Positions 45,727 through 56,111 are shown, counted from the first letter of the stretch. The stretch is DNA of 64,000 nucleotides from Candidatus Proximibacter danicus (GCA_016710885.1 JADJUC010000001.1:1-64000); one strand, 5' to 3'. The notes: generated by a model not told the origin, from the letters alone. Numbers and translations are program-made.

Positions 45727-46766
45727 TTTGTTTGCTCCATCTCTTCAAGTTTTTTCTCAAGCAATTTTTCCAGTACGGCAACACGGTCCGCAAGCCTCGA
45801 AAGTCGCTTCAACTGAGCCGCGTTCTGCAACCAGTCTTCGTGCGCCTCAAGCGGATAGATGCTGGTGTACTGACCGGGGCGACTCAGATTTTTCGTGACC
45901 ATCGTGCCGGCTGAAACATGAACGTCATCGGCCAGGGTCAGGTGGCCGACAATCATGCCTGCGCCGCCGACGGTACAACGAGCACCAATCCTGGTGCTGC
46001 CGGCAATGCCGACACAACCCGCCATGGCAGCGTTCTCACCGATCTCGACGTTGTGGGCAATCTGGATCTGGTTGTCCAGCTTGACACCGTTGCCGATCAC
46101 CGTATCTGCCAGCGCGCCACGGTCGATCGAGGTATTGGCGCCGATTTCGACATCGTCACCAATCACGACGCGGCCGATCTGCGGAATTTTCAACCAACGA
46201 TCGCCTTCCTTGGCAAAACCGAAACCATCGGCGCCGACAACGGCACCTGCGTGAATGACCGCCCGAGCGCCGATGACACACTCGCGATAAATGACGACAT
46301 TGGGATAAAGCACAGAATCCTGACCCACGCAAACACCGTCGCCAAGGACAACGCCGGGATAAAGCGTGACGTTCTCGCCAAGAACGACTGAATGGCCAAT
46401 GACCACGTTCTCGCCAATGCTGGCCGATGCGGGGACGACAGAATGGAGTACGGCACTCGGGTGGGCGCCCGCCGGACGCTGCGGTACCGGATTGAGCAAT
46501 GCGGCTACCCGAGCGTAGTAGGCATAGGAATTGGCATGGATGATTCGCGGCAAAGCGGAATCGTCAGCTGCTTGCGGCGGCAGGATGACCGCCGATGCTC
46601 GTGTATTTGTCAGCTGTTGCCGGTATTTGGGATTGGCCAGGAAACTGATGTCTCCCTCCCCGGCACCGGCAAGGGTGCCGACCTGCCGGACCAATACGGA
46701 ACCGTCGCCCCTTAGCTCTCCGCCAAGACGGGCAACGATTTCCTCAAGCCGCAAGCCTCCACGCAC
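45723..46766 (-). CDS. lpxD: UDP-3-O-acylglucosamine N-acyltransferase
   Basis: This 347-residue protein has an N-terminal UDP-binding domain (AGEGDISFLANPKYRQQL), a left-handed beta helix with the conserved GADGFGFA and IAHNVEIGENAAMAG, and a C-terminal helix with coiled-coil character (LEKLLEKKLEEMEQ). The start appears to be GTG at 46766. It N-acylates UDP-3-O-acylglucosamine in lipid A synthesis. Confidence 0.94.
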   Translation of the reverse strand: MRGGLRLEEIVARLGGELRGDGSVLVRQVGTLAGAGEGDISFLANPKYRQQLTNTRASAVILPPQAADDSALPRIIHANSYAYYARVAALLNPVPQRPAGAHPSAVLHSVVPASASIGENVVIGHSVVLGENVTLYPGVVLGDGVCVGQDSVLYPNVVIYRECVIGARAVIHAGAVVGADGFGFAKEGDRWLKIPQIGRVVIGDDVEIGANTSIDRGALADTVIGNGVKLDNQIQIAHNVEIGENAAMAGCVGIAGSTRIGARCTVGGAGMIVGHLTLADDVHVSAGTMVTKNLSRPGQYTSIYPLEAHEDWLQNAAQLKRLSRLADRVAVLEKLLEKKLEEMEQTN

Positions 46767-46792
46767 CCGATCACCACTTCGTTGCGTGTCGC

Positions 46793-47299
46793 TTACTTGC
46801 CTTCCGACAACGACTTGATGACCTTCTCGGTGATATCAAGCTTCGGGTTGACCCAGACGACATCCTGAACGATCAGGTCATACTTGTCGGCTTCAGCGAT
46901 CTGCTTGATGGCCTTGTTGGCCTTCTCGATGATGGCGGCGTTTTCTTCGTTCTGACGCAGGTTCAGGTCTTCACGGAATTCACGCTGTTTGCGCTGGAAA
47001 TCACGCGACAGGTCATTGAGCTCACGCTCCTTGTTGCGGCGATCGCTGTCGGTCATCGTCACGGCATTCTTCTCCAGCCCTTCCTGCAGGGACTGAAGCT
47101 GCTTGGCCATGCGCTGCAACTCCTGATCGCGCTTCGAGAACTCCGCCTCGATTTTTTTGGCAGCTTTCTGCGCAGCCGGGGCATCGCGGAAAATACGTTG
47201 GGTATTGACGTAGCCGATCTTCATCTCTGCCGCCATAGCTTGAGCGACCGGCAGCGCAGCCATGAGGGCGACGAGCAAAGTGGCAATCTTCTTGTTCAA
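46793..47299 (-). CDS. OmpH/Skp-family periplasmic chaperone
   Basis: The 168-residue protein has a signal peptide (KIATLLVALMAALPVAQAMA), then the Skp pattern: KIGYVNTQRIFRDAPAAQ and long charged helical arms (LNDLSRDFQRKQREFREDL) closing with the VVWVNPKLDITEKVIKSL strand. It carries outer-membrane proteins to BamA, which is encoded just upstream. Confidence 0.92.
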   Translation of the reverse strand: MNKKIATLLVALMAALPVAQAMAAEMKIGYVNTQRIFRDAPAAQKAAKKIEAEFSKRDQELQRMAKQLQSLQEGLEKNAVTMTDSDRRNKERELNDLSRDFQRKQREFREDLNLRQNEENAAIIEKANKAIKQIAEADKYDLIVQDVVWVNPKLDITEKVIKSLSEGK

Positions 47300-47314
47300 A
47301 GCAACATCTCCTGA

Positions 47315-49618
47315 TTAGAAAGTCTGTCCCATCTGGAACTGAAACGCCTGCAGTTTATCACCGTCTTGCTTGTTGAGCGGTGTACCAACACTGAATTTGA
47401 GCGGCCCCATCGGCGAACTCCAGAGGGCCGAAAGCCCGGTACTGAAGCGAATCGGACCGGTTTCCTTACTATTGCTTTCTTCGCCCCAGATCTGGGCAGC
47501 ATCGACAAAGACGCCCATGCGCAAGGACTTGTCTAGGCCAAGGCCCGGCATCGGGAACAGGACTTCAACGGTACCGGCAATCTTGCGGTTGCCGCCCAGG
47601 CGGTCATCGGTTTCTACACCATTGACGGTGTCTCGCGGACCAAGGCTTGCCGTTTCGTAGCCGCGAATCGAGCCCATGCCGCCGGCGTAGAAATTTTTGT
47701 AGAACGGAAGATCGTCACCACCATAGCCTTTGCCATAGCCGGCATCACCGCTGAAAAACAGCGTCAGATCCTTGCCCAGCGGAACAAAGCGCTGGAATTG
47801 ATAAGTCATTCGGTAAAACTGAAGGTCGCCCAGTGGCGTTGATATCTCGACGCCGGCACGCTGCAGCGTGCCCTTCGTCGGATAGAGGATGCTGTCGCGG
47901 CCATCGGACGCCCAGCCCAAGGTCGCCAGCGTGGTCGTATTAGAATCCCCGTTTTTGGCAACGAAATCCTTGTAGCGCTGCGGCGTGTCGCTCAGCATTT
48001 CTAGCGAGGTATGGTCAATGCTTGGCCCGATACTCAAGGTTTCTTTTTCGCCAATCGGGAAGGCCCAGCGAACACCACCACCGGTAGATTCCGATTTGTA
48101 TGCGGCAACGTTGATGTTGCTGCCGTTCGTTGGATCGGTGCGGCGGTGATAGACGTCGAAGCCCTGACTGACGCCGTCAACGGTGAAATACGGGTTGGTG
48201 TAGGAGAACGCGAGTGTACGGTTGATCTTGCCGGTATTCACCGAAAGCGACGCGAACTTTCCGCTGCCAAACAGGTTGGCCTGACTAACCGAACCGGACA
48301 ATATCAAACCTTCTGAACTGGAAGCTCCTGCGCCAAGGGAAATACTGCCAGTATTTTTTTCGGTAACGCCGATATTCACATCCACCTGATCGGTCGTTCC
48401 TGGCACCGGCGGTGTTTCGACATTGACCTCGCCGAAATAGTTGGTCTTGTCTACGCGCTGCTTGGACAGTTGAACCTTGTCCGCGTCGTACCAGGCGCCT
48501 TCGATCTGGCGCATTTCCTGACGAATAACCTCGTCCCGCGTCTTGGTATTGCCGGTGACGTTGATGCGGCGGACATACACCCGCTTGCCCGGATCGACAA
48601 AAATGGTAAAGGCGACCTGACGCTTTTCCTTGTCGAGCTCCGGCGCTGCGTTGACGTTGGCGAAAGCGTAGCCTTGGGCACCAAGGCGATCGCTGATGGC
48701 CTTGATCGATTCGTTCAGTTTCTCGCGCGAAAATGCATCGCCCGGCTTGACCTTTACCAGCTTGCGCAGCTCTTCTTCCGTTAGCAGCAAATCACCCGCG
48801 AGTTTCACCGACGAGACGGCATAACGCTCACCCTCGACGACGCTGACCGTGATGTAGATGTCCTTCTTGTCCGGGGAAATCGATACCTGCGTCGATTCGA
48901 TATTGAATTCGAGATATCCCCGGTTGAGGTAATACGAGCGCAAGGATTCCAGGTCAGCCGCAAGTTTCTGGCGCGAATACTGGTCGCTTTTTGTATACCA
49001 GGAAATCCAGTTCGGCGTTCTCAACTGGAACAGAGCCAGTAGATCGCTTTCCTTGAAGACCGTCGCGCCAACGAGGTTGATCTGTTTGATGCTGGCTGCG
49101 TCACCTTCTTCCACATTGAAGTTGATGGCGACGCGATTGCGCTCCAGCGGCGTGATGGTCGTCGTGATCGTTACCGCGTATTTGCCACGAGACAGATACT
49201 GGCGCTTGAGTTCCTGCTCGGCACGTTCCAGCGTCGCCCGGTCGAAAATCCGCCCCTCGGCAATACCGTTGTCACGCAAGGCTTTCTTCAACTGATCCTT
49301 GTCGAACTCCTTGAGCCCGACAAAATCGATGGTGTAAATGGCCGCGCGCTCTTCAAGGGCGATCACCAGAACATCGCCCTCGACCTCCATGCGCACGTCC
49401 TTGAAGAAACCGGTCGCAAAAAGCGCCTTGATGGCCTGCGACGATTTCTCGTTGGTCATGGTATCGCCGACCTTCACCGGAAGGTAGCTGAAAACCGTGC
49501 CCGCCTCCGTCCGCTGGATGCCCTCGATACGGATATCTTTAATCGTGAACGGCTCGAATGCGCTGGCACCGGACATAAAAAGTGCAGCTATCAGACCTGC
49601 GAGCAGGTTTTTCTTCAT
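47315..49618 (-). CDS. bamA: Outer membrane protein assembly factor BamA
   Basis: ATG 49618 gives 767 residues: a signal peptide (MKKNLLAGLIAALFMSGASA), five POTRA domains to about residue 420, and an outer-membrane beta barrel. The barrel contains the loop motif GGMGSIRGYE (RGF/Y-type) and ends in Phe (FQMGQTF), the usual C-terminal signal. It inserts barrel proteins into the outer membrane. It lies 4 bp after rseP and 15 bp before the Skp gene. Confidence 0.95.
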   Translation of the reverse strand: MKKNLLAGLIAALFMSGASAFEPFTIKDIRIEGIQRTEAGTVFSYLPVKVGDTMTNEKSSQAIKALFATGFFKDVRMEVEGDVLVIALEERAAIYTIDFVGLKEFDKDQLKKALRDNGIAEGRIFDRATLERAEQELKRQYLSRGKYAVTITTTITPLERNRVAINFNVEEGDAASIKQINLVGATVFKESDLLALFQLRTPNWISWYTKSDQYSRQKLAADLESLRSYYLNRGYLEFNIESTQVSISPDKKDIYITVSVVEGERYAVSSVKLAGDLLLTEEELRKLVKVKPGDAFSREKLNESIKAISDRLGAQGYAFANVNAAPELDKEKRQVAFTIFVDPGKRVYVRRINVTGNTKTRDEVIRQEMRQIEGAWYDADKVQLSKQRVDKTNYFGEVNVETPPVPGTTDQVDVNIGVTEKNTGSISLGAGASSSEGLILSGSVSQANLFGSGKFASLSVNTGKINRTLAFSYTNPYFTVDGVSQGFDVYHRRTDPTNGSNINVAAYKSESTGGGVRWAFPIGEKETLSIGPSIDHTSLEMLSDTPQRYKDFVAKNGDSNTTTLATLGWASDGRDSILYPTKGTLQRAGVEISTPLGDLQFYRMTYQFQRFVPLGKDLTLFFSGDAGYGKGYGGDDLPFYKNFYAGGMGSIRGYETASLGPRDTVNGVETDDRLGGNRKIAGTVEVLFPMPGLGLDKSLRMGVFVDAAQIWGEESNSKETGPIRFSTGLSALWSSPMGPLKFSVGTPLNKQDGDKLQAFQFQMGQTF

Positions 49619-49622
49619 AAGC

Positions 49623-50990
49623 TCAACCAGAGAACAATCGATTGATGTCATTGTAGAAGGCGAACGCCATTAGCATCAGCAGAAGCGCCAAGCCTATCTG
49701 CTGGCCAATTTCCATGGTGCGCTCGGAAACTGGGCCGCGTTTGATGATTTCGACGAGATAATACATCAAATGCCCGCCATCCAGAATCGGGATCGGCAGC
49801 AGGTTGAGTACCCCGAGGCTGATGCTTACCAATGCCATGAATTTCAGGTAGTACTCAAGGCCGAGTTTGGCCGACTGGCCGGCGTAATCGGCAATGGTCA
49901 CGGGGCCGGAAAGGTTGCGCCAGGAAACTTCACCCGTCAGCATCCGTCCCAGCATGACGAGACTGAAAATGGACTTGTCCCAGGTCTCGCGGATGGCTTT
50001 GCCGAATGACTCAACCGGGCCATAACTGACGCGAATCATCATGTCCTCGCGGGCGTTTGTGGATTCTTTGACGGCAACGCCAATGCGGCCATAAACTTTG
50101 CCATTTTCTTCGTGTGACTCCGGACGCATTTCCAGCGCCTGCTTAGCCCCCTCGCGAACGACGCTGACATGCAATAACTTTCCTGACGACTCACGGATGA
50201 TCTTGACCACATCCGACCAGTTATCGATTGCTTGCCCGTTGATCGCGACGATCCGGTCTTCGGCCAGCAAGCCGGCCTTCGCAGCAACACCCGACGGTAC
50301 CACTCGGCCAATCACGGCCGGCAGTTTCGGGCGATAGAACGTCAGGCCAAGGCGGTTGAAGGCATCGCCTTCCCAGCCTGACTCGCGAATTGCGCCCAGT
50401 TGGAGGCGGCGAACAGCGATCTCGTGACGCGCATTGATGACTTCAAGGACGACGCTCTCTTCATCAACCGCCCGCTGCAATAGCAGCCAACGAACATCTT
50501 CCCAGGTCTGAACCGGGGTTTCTGCCACCTTGAGGACTTTCTCCCCATACTCGAAACCTGCTGCAGCGGCAGCGGTTGCTGCAGGCGGTGCGCCCAGAAT
50601 CGGTCGGAGTTCTTCCGTCCCATGCCAGAAAACACCCCAATAGATGACGATGGCGAGTAGAAAATTGGCGAAGGGTCCAGCAGCAACAATTGCCATGCGC
50701 CGACCGACCGACTGACGATTGAAGGCACGATGCTGTTCGGCAGCATCCACGGGCGCCTCGCGCTCGTCGAGCATCTTGACATAGCCACCCAGCGGGAAAA
50801 GGCCAATAGCCCACTCGGTCTTGTCCGGCCCACACTGGCGCTGCCAGATGGCGCGGCCAAAACCAACCGAAAAACGAAGCACCTTGACGCCACAGAGACG
50901 CGCAACCAGATAATGGCCGTATTCATGCACGACGATCAGTACGCCGAGCACCAGGGCAAAGGCTGCCAGATAGAAAAAGAAATTGCTCAC
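49623..50990 (-). CDS. rseP: Site-2 protease RseP
   Basis: This 455-residue membrane protease has the zinc motif VVHEYGHYLVAR near the N-terminus, PDZ segments (GVAAKAGLLAEDRIVAING) and the second metal-site motif NLLPIPILDGGHLMYY. Four membrane helices are likely. It cleaves anti-sigma factor RseA in the envelope stress response. Its start overlaps the dxr stop. Confidence 0.94.
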   Translation of the reverse strand: MSNFFFYLAAFALVLGVLIVVHEYGHYLVARLCGVKVLRFSVGFGRAIWQRQCGPDKTEWAIGLFPLGGYVKMLDEREAPVDAAEQHRAFNRQSVGRRMAIVAAGPFANFLLAIVIYWGVFWHGTEELRPILGAPPAATAAAAAGFEYGEKVLKVAETPVQTWEDVRWLLLQRAVDEESVVLEVINARHEIAVRRLQLGAIRESGWEGDAFNRLGLTFYRPKLPAVIGRVVPSGVAAKAGLLAEDRIVAINGQAIDNWSDVVKIIRESSGKLLHVSVVREGAKQALEMRPESHEENGKVYGRIGVAVKESTNAREDMMIRVSYGPVESFGKAIRETWDKSIFSLVMLGRMLTGEVSWRNLSGPVTIADYAGQSAKLGLEYYLKFMALVSISLGVLNLLPIPILDGGHLMYYLVEIIKRGPVSERTMEIGQQIGLALLLMLMAFAFYNDINRLFSG

Positions 50991-52190
50991 GTCAGGCTGC
51001 GCCCGGCAAGATACGAATCAGCAAACCGACGCGCAGCACTATCGGCGGCCAGCACATCGGCCAGCGAGTTCAATGGCTGTGCAGGCAAGGCATCGAGTGC
51101 CGCCGAGATAAGGCAAGGGATATCCGTAAACGCAAGGTTTCCGTCAAGAAAAGCCTGAACGGCGATTTCGTTCGCCGCATTAAAGGCTTGCCGGCGCACT
51201 CCCGCCCGCCCGCAGCGCCCGAAATGCAAGGGCCAGACATGGGAAGCGCTCGTGGTCGGGGGCCTCGAAATCAAGATGCGCCACCTGAAAGAGGTCAAGG
51301 GAGCCGACACCGGACTCGATTCGCTCGGGATAAGCCAGTGCATGGGCAATCGGCGTACGCATGTCCGGGTTGCCGAGCTGGGCAATTACCGACCCGTCGA
51401 CATACTCGACCATCGAATGAATGACGCTCTGCGGATGAATGACCACGTCGATCTTGTCGGCAGCAACGCCAAACAGCCAGTGCGCCTCGATGACCTCAAG
51501 GCCCTTGTTCATCATCGATGCTGAATCGACGGAAATCTTGCGCCCCATGACCCAGTTCGGGTGAGCCACAGCCTGTTCCGGTGTCACCGCCTGAAGCTGC
51601 GCCACACTGTGGCTGCGGAAAGGGCCGCCCGAGGCTGTCAGCAGCAAACGACGCACGCCCCGAGCCAGCAACGGTTTTGTCAAATCACATTGAAAATCAT
51701 TCGGAAGTGATTGAAAAATAGCATTATGTTCACTATCGATCGGCAGCAATACGGCGCCATTCTCACGCACGGAGCGCATGAAAATCGGACCCGCCATGAC
51801 CAGCGCTTCCTTGTTTGCCAGCAATATCTTCTTGCCCGCCCTCGCCGCAGCAAGCGTTGGTTGAAGCCCAGCGGCACCGACAATTGCGGCCATCACCACA
51901 TTGACTTCCGGCAATGCCGCCATGTGTTCCAGCGCCTCAGCCCCAGATCGCACCTCAGTCGGTACGCCGGCAGCGCGCAAGCGTGCCTGCAAGGTTTCTG
52001 CAGCGACAGCGTCGCCCAGTACGGCGAATTTCGGCGCAAATTCACGACACTGCTCAAAAAGCAGCTCGGCCTGACGATGGGCACACAGCGCCACCACCCG
52101 ATAGCGCTCGGGATGGCGCCGGATCACGTCAAGGGTGCTGACGCCGATTGAGCCGGTAGAACCAAGAATTGTCAGGTTTTGCAAGGGCAT
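50987..52190 (-). pseudogene. dxr: 1-deoxy-D-xylulose-5-phosphate reductoisomerase, frameshifted
   Basis: From ATG 52190 (MPLQNLTILGSTGSIGVSTL) the NADPH site, ANKEALVMAG, PIDSEHNAIFQ, TASGGPFR and WVMGRKISVDSASMMNKGLE are normal. At about 51185-51195, within FRALRAGGSAP, the frame breaks. The expected FNAANEIAVQAFLDG and the C-terminal domain continue in another frame to 50987. The span is one base over a codon multiple. Dxr is essential for isoprenoid synthesis by the MEP pathway, so the break is probably an artefact of the sequence. Confidence 0.92.
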
Positions 52191-52214
52191 TGAACTTGAT
52201 GGAGAAAGTGGCAA

Positions 52215-53048
52215 TCAGGGAACAAGAAGCCAGAGCATTGCAACCAACGGCAGTGTCGATGTCAGACTATCGATCCGGTCGAGAATTCCACCATGGCCCG
52301 GCAGGATTACACTGCTGTCCTTGAGACCGGCCTGGCGTTTGAGCAAGGATTCAAATAGATCGCCGACGATGCTCAGCACCGTCAGGAGTGCCAGCGTCGC
52401 AACAAATAAGGGAATACTCCCCTGCATGGCCTGCGGCAACCATGCGCTGGCAGAAAAACCGTAGATCTGCACCCCCAACACTGCACCCCAGGCCCCCGCC
52501 CAGGTCTTTCCCGGGCTGATGCTGGGCGCCAATTTGCGCTTGCCAAAGGCTCGCCCGGAAAAATAGGCGGCAATATCGGCGGCCCAGACAATGGCCATGA
52601 TGCACACCAGCGTCCAGGCCCCGAGCTGGCGCAACTGCACCAATGCCAGGCAAGTCGGCAGGATGATCACCAAGCCGATGCAGAAACCACCAATCCGTCC
52701 CGGCAGCGGCCAACGCCGCCAAAGCCAGAACGGTAATGCGCAAAACCAGAACAGCGCTGCCGGCAGGTAGAGCCAGCGCGCCAGTTGCCAGGCTGCGTCG
52801 AGATTCCAGCCATCACCGCCCATGGCCGCAGGCTGGAGAAAAATCGCCGTCCCACAGAGCGCGAAGAAGAAAACACCGAGCGCAACGCGCGCGGACTTCC
52901 CCAGACGCATGAAGCCCCCCCACTCCCAAGCGGCAATCGCCGAAAGTCCGGCAACACCCCATGCCCAAGCCAGTGGCGGCAAGTAGAAAAGCGCAGGAAG
53001 CAGCGCAGCAAGAAGTACGAGCGCGGTGATTACCCGCGTTCTAAGCAT
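52215..53048 (-). CDS. cdsA: Phosphatidate cytidylyltransferase
   Basis: ATG 53048 gives 277 residues with about seven membrane helices and the CdsA signature near the end (KDSSVILPGHGGILDRIDS). It makes CDP-diacylglycerol for phospholipid synthesis. It starts 8 bp inside the end of uppS. Upstream in-frame codons have no membrane-protein character. Confidence 0.93.
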   Translation of the reverse strand: MLRTRVITALVLLAALLPALFYLPPLAWAWGVAGLSAIAAWEWGGFMRLGKSARVALGVFFFALCGTAIFLQPAAMGGDGWNLDAAWQLARWLYLPAALFWFCALPFWLWRRWPLPGRIGGFCIGLVIILPTCLALVQLRQLGAWTLVCIMAIVWAADIAAYFSGRAFGKRKLAPSISPGKTWAGAWGAVLGVQIYGFSASAWLPQAMQGSIPLFVATLALLTVLSIVGDLFESLLKRQAGLKDSSVILPGHGGILDRIDSLTSTLPLVAMLWLLVP

Positions 53049-53880
53049 CGGAAGGAAGGCCGGTCGATGAACTGGAAGCGCGGTCGCGAGCCTGAACATC
53101 GGCAGTGAAAGACGATACCGACGGGTGCGGATTGGCGACCAACTGCTCGCTGGTGCGCCCAAATCGCCGTTCGCGACGGCAGTATGATTCTATGGCCAGA
53201 TCCAGCGCAGCCTCGTTGAACTCCGGCCACAGCGTCTCCGTGAAGTAGAACTCGGCATAAGCGAGTTGCCACAACAGGAAATTGCTGACGCGCTCCTCGC
53301 CACCGGTGCGAATGAACAGATCGGGCTCCGGCGCGTAATGCATCGAGAGATAAGGCGCCAGATCTGCTTCCGACCAATGTCCAGCCTTTTCCGGCTCCGC
53401 AATGGCGAGCTGATTGGCGGCCTGCAGGATATCCCAGCGGCCACCGTAGTTGGCGCAAATGGTCAGGGTCAGACGGGTATTGGCCGCTGTTTTTTCTTCG
53501 GCGTCGCGAATCATCTGCTGCAATTTGGCATCGAAGCGTGACAAATCTCCAACGATGCGCAGACGAACGCCATTGCGATCCAGCTTGGCGACTTCATGCT
53601 GCAATGCCCGCACGAACAGTTGCATGAGTAGTGACACCTCCTCTTCCGGGCGGCGCCAATTCTCCGAACTGAAGGCGAAAAGGGTCAGATAGCCAATGCC
53701 CCGCTCAAGACATGCACGCACCATGTCACGAACAGTCTCAACCCCCCGATTATGGCCGGCAACCCTGGGCATGAAGCGTTTTTTGGCCCAGCGGCCATTG
53801 CCATCCATGATGATGGCAACGTGGCGCGGTACCCGGCCCACGGGCGGGACATGCTGTGTAGCGCTGACGAAGCGGGTCAT
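53041..53880 (-). CDS. uppS: Isoprenyl transferase (undecaprenyl diphosphate synthase)
   Basis: ATG 53880 follows GAGGGG and gives 279 residues. HVAIIMDGNGRWAKKR, GHNRGVETVR, FAFSSENWRRP, NYGGRWD and DLFIRTGGEERVSNFLLWQ are the standard cis-prenyltransferase motifs. The C-terminal 30 residues after CRRERRFG are a Ser/Ala-rich extension. It makes the lipid carrier for peptidoglycan and O-antigen. Confidence 0.94.
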   Translation of the reverse strand: MTRFVSATQHVPPVGRVPRHVAIIMDGNGRWAKKRFMPRVAGHNRGVETVRDMVRACLERGIGYLTLFAFSSENWRRPEEEVSLLMQLFVRALQHEVAKLDRNGVRLRIVGDLSRFDAKLQQMIRDAEEKTAANTRLTLTICANYGGRWDILQAANQLAIAEPEKAGHWSEADLAPYLSMHYAPEPDLFIRTGGEERVSNFLLWQLAYAEFYFTETLWPEFNEAALDLAIESYCRRERRFGRTSEQLVANPHPSVSSFTADVQARDRASSSSTGLPSDA

Positions 53881-53908
53881 GCGAAACCCCTCGCGAAGAC
53901 TGCTGCGC

Positions 53909-54466
53909 TCAAACCGCCAGCAACTCACTCTCCTTCTGGGAGAGCATTTTGTCGACTTCGGCAACATACTTGTCGGTGAGCTTCTGGATGTCGTCCTGCG
54001 TGCGACGATCGTCATCCTCGGAAATTGTTTTGGCCTTCAGCGCGTCCTTCAGCGAAGCATTGGCATCGCGGCGCAGGTTGCGCAGGGCAATCTTGGCGTT
54101 CTCGCCTTCATGCTTGACGACCTTGATCAGTTCCTTGCGACGCTCTTCCGTCAGCGCCGGCATCGGCACGCGGATCAATTCGCCCTGCGTCGCTGGATTA
54201 AGCCCCAGATCGGAGTCGCGAATGGCCTTCTCGACCTTGCCGACCATCGGCTTTTCCCAAGCTTGCACCCCCAGGGTACGGGCATCGACCAAAGTGACGT
54301 TGGCGATCTGGGACAAGGGCACCATCGAGCCGTAGTATTCAACCTGAATGTGATCAAGCAAACCGGTATGGGCACGGCCGGTGCGCACTTTCGCGAGATC
54401 GTTTTTCAACGATTCCAGCGACTTCAGCATTTTTTGTTCGGTATTTTTTTTCAGATCGGCAATCAT
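53909..54466 (-). CDS. frr: Ribosome recycling factor
   Basis: The 185-residue three-helix-bundle protein starts MIADLKKNTEQKMLKSLESL. It has the conserved KVRTGRAHTGLLDHIQVEYYG, the domain 2 strand LIRVPMPALTEERRKELIK and the C-terminal helix. It disassembles post-termination ribosomes together with EF-G. It lies 10 bp after pyrH. Confidence 0.96.
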   Translation of the reverse strand: MIADLKKNTEQKMLKSLESLKNDLAKVRTGRAHTGLLDHIQVEYYGSMVPLSQIANVTLVDARTLGVQAWEKPMVGKVEKAIRDSDLGLNPATQGELIRVPMPALTEERRKELIKVVKHEGENAKIALRNLRRDANASLKDALKAKTISEDDDRRTQDDIQKLTDKYVAEVDKMLSQKESELLAV

Positions 54467-54476
54467 CGGATTTTCC

Positions 54477-55199
54477 TCAGCAGAACACCAGCGTGCCTTC
54501 GTTTTCTCCCAAAACCACGCGCTTCAACGCGCCGGGCTTGAAAATGGAGAAAACATTGATGGGCAACTTCTGGTCGCGGCACAAAGCAAATGCAGTGGCA
54601 TCCATTACCGCCAGATTCTGGGCAATGGCATCGTCAAAACTGATCCGGTCGTAACGCGTTGCTGTCAGATCTTTTTTCGGATCAGCGGTATAAATCCCAT
54701 CGACCTTGGTCGCCTTGAGCACGATTTCGGCGCCAATTTCGGCGCCACGCAGTGCTGCGGCGGTGTCGGTGGTAAAAAACGGGTTACCGGTACCGGCCGC
54801 AAAAATGACGATGCGGCCCTGCTCCAGGTAGCGGATCGCCTTGCCGCGGATATACGGCTCGACGACCTGCTCAATGGATAACGCAGACTGCACGCGGCAA
54901 GGAAGCCCGGCTACGCGCATTGCATCCTGCATGGCCAGGCTGTTCATCACCGTCGCCAGCATACCCATGTAATCGGCCTGGGCGCGGTCCATACCAGTAG
55001 CAGCGGGGGCAACACCCCGGAAGATGTTGCCGCCGCCGATAACCACACCGATCTGCACCCCCAAATCCGCAACCGCCTTGATCTCGCTCACGACATCGCC
55101 AATCGTCTGGCGATTGATGCCGTAGGCATCGCCCCCCATGAGGGCCTCGCCTGAAAGCTTGAGAAGGATACGTTTGTATTTGGGTGTGCTGTCGGCCAT
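54477..55199 (-). CDS. pyrH: UMP kinase
   Basis: 240 residues of the amino acid kinase fold: RILLKLSGEALMG, GVVIGGGNIFRG, IFAAGTGNPFFTTDTAAALR and VDGIYTADPKKD. It phosphorylates UMP to UDP. It lies 18 bp after tsf in the rpsB-tsf-pyrH-frr order. Confidence 0.96.
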   Translation of the reverse strand: MADSTPKYKRILLKLSGEALMGGDAYGINRQTIGDVVSEIKAVADLGVQIGVVIGGGNIFRGVAPAATGMDRAQADYMGMLATVMNSLAMQDAMRVAGLPCRVQSALSIEQVVEPYIRGKAIRYLEQGRIVIFAAGTGNPFFTTDTAAALRGAEIGAEIVLKATKVDGIYTADPKKDLTATRYDRISFDDAIAQNLAVMDATAFALCRDQKLPINVFSIFKPGALKRVVLGENEGTLVFC

Positions 55200-55217
55200 G
55201 GTTTTTTATTACCTCGC

Positions 55218-56111
55218 TTACTTCTGTGCAGCAGCGGCCTGAGCAGCTACTTCAGCAGCAAAGTCGTTAACTTTCTTCTCGATACCTTCGCCGACGATGT
55301 AGAGCGTAAAGCCGGCGATCGAAGCGCCCTTTGCCTTCAGCAACTGCTCAATCGTCTGCTTGCCGTCTTCGGCCTTGACGAACACCTGAGCCAGCAGCGT
55401 CACTTCCTTCAGGTATTTCTGCACAGTGCCTTCGGCAATCTTCTCGAGCATGGCTTCCGGCTTGTTGTCGGCACGGGCCTTTTCGATAGCGATACGGCGC
55501 TCGGCATCAAGCAGTTCCGACGAAACGCCGGACGCATCCAGAGCCTTAGGCTTGGAAGCGGCGATGTGCATGGCTATATCCTTGCCCAGTTGCTCGTCAC
55601 CACCGACCAGATCCAGCAAAACGCCGATCTTGGCGCCGCCGTGAATGTACGAAGCCAGTTTGCCCTTGGCTTCAACGCGAACGAAGCGACGGATCGACAT
55701 GTTTTCGCCAATCTTGCCAACCAGTGCGGAACGGGTCGATTCGACAGTGCCTTCGCCCATCGGCAGCGCCGACAGGGCTGCCACATCAGCCGGGTTCTTG
55801 CCGGCAACGAGCTCGGCACTGCCATTGACCAGGGCCAGGAAATCATCGTTCTTGGCAACGAAGTCGGTTTCACAGTTGACTTCGATGATCGAGCCAAGCT
55901 TGCCATCGGTCGAAATGCTGATACCAACGATACCTTCGGCCGCGATCCGGGCAGCGGCCTTGGTCGCCTTGTTGCCCAGCTTCACGCGCAGGATTTCTTC
56001 TGCCTTGCCGAGATCGCCATCGGCTTCGGTCAGGGCTTTTTTGCATTCCATCATCGGCGCATCGGTCTTTGCGCGGAGTTCTGCCACCATACTTGCGGTA
56101 ATTGCCGCCAT
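55218..56111 (-). CDS. tsf: Elongation factor Ts
   Basis: ATG 56111 (MAAITASMVAELRAKTDAPM) gives 297 residues. The N-terminal UBA-like domain (MMECKKALTEADGDLGKAEE), the TDFVAKNDDF core and the C-terminal EVTLLAQVFVK are all present. It exchanges GDP for GTP on EF-Tu. A perfect hairpin lies between rpsB and tsf. Confidence 0.95.
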   Translation of the reverse strand: MAAITASMVAELRAKTDAPMMECKKALTEADGDLGKAEEILRVKLGNKATKAAARIAAEGIVGISISTDGKLGSIIEVNCETDFVAKNDDFLALVNGSAELVAGKNPADVAALSALPMGEGTVESTRSALVGKIGENMSIRRFVRVEAKGKLASYIHGGAKIGVLLDLVGGDEQLGKDIAMHIAASKPKALDASGVSSELLDAERRIAIEKARADNKPEAMLEKIAEGTVQKYLKEVTLLAQVFVKAEDGKQTIEQLLKAKGASIAGFTLYIVGEGIEKKVNDFAAEVAAQAAAAQK

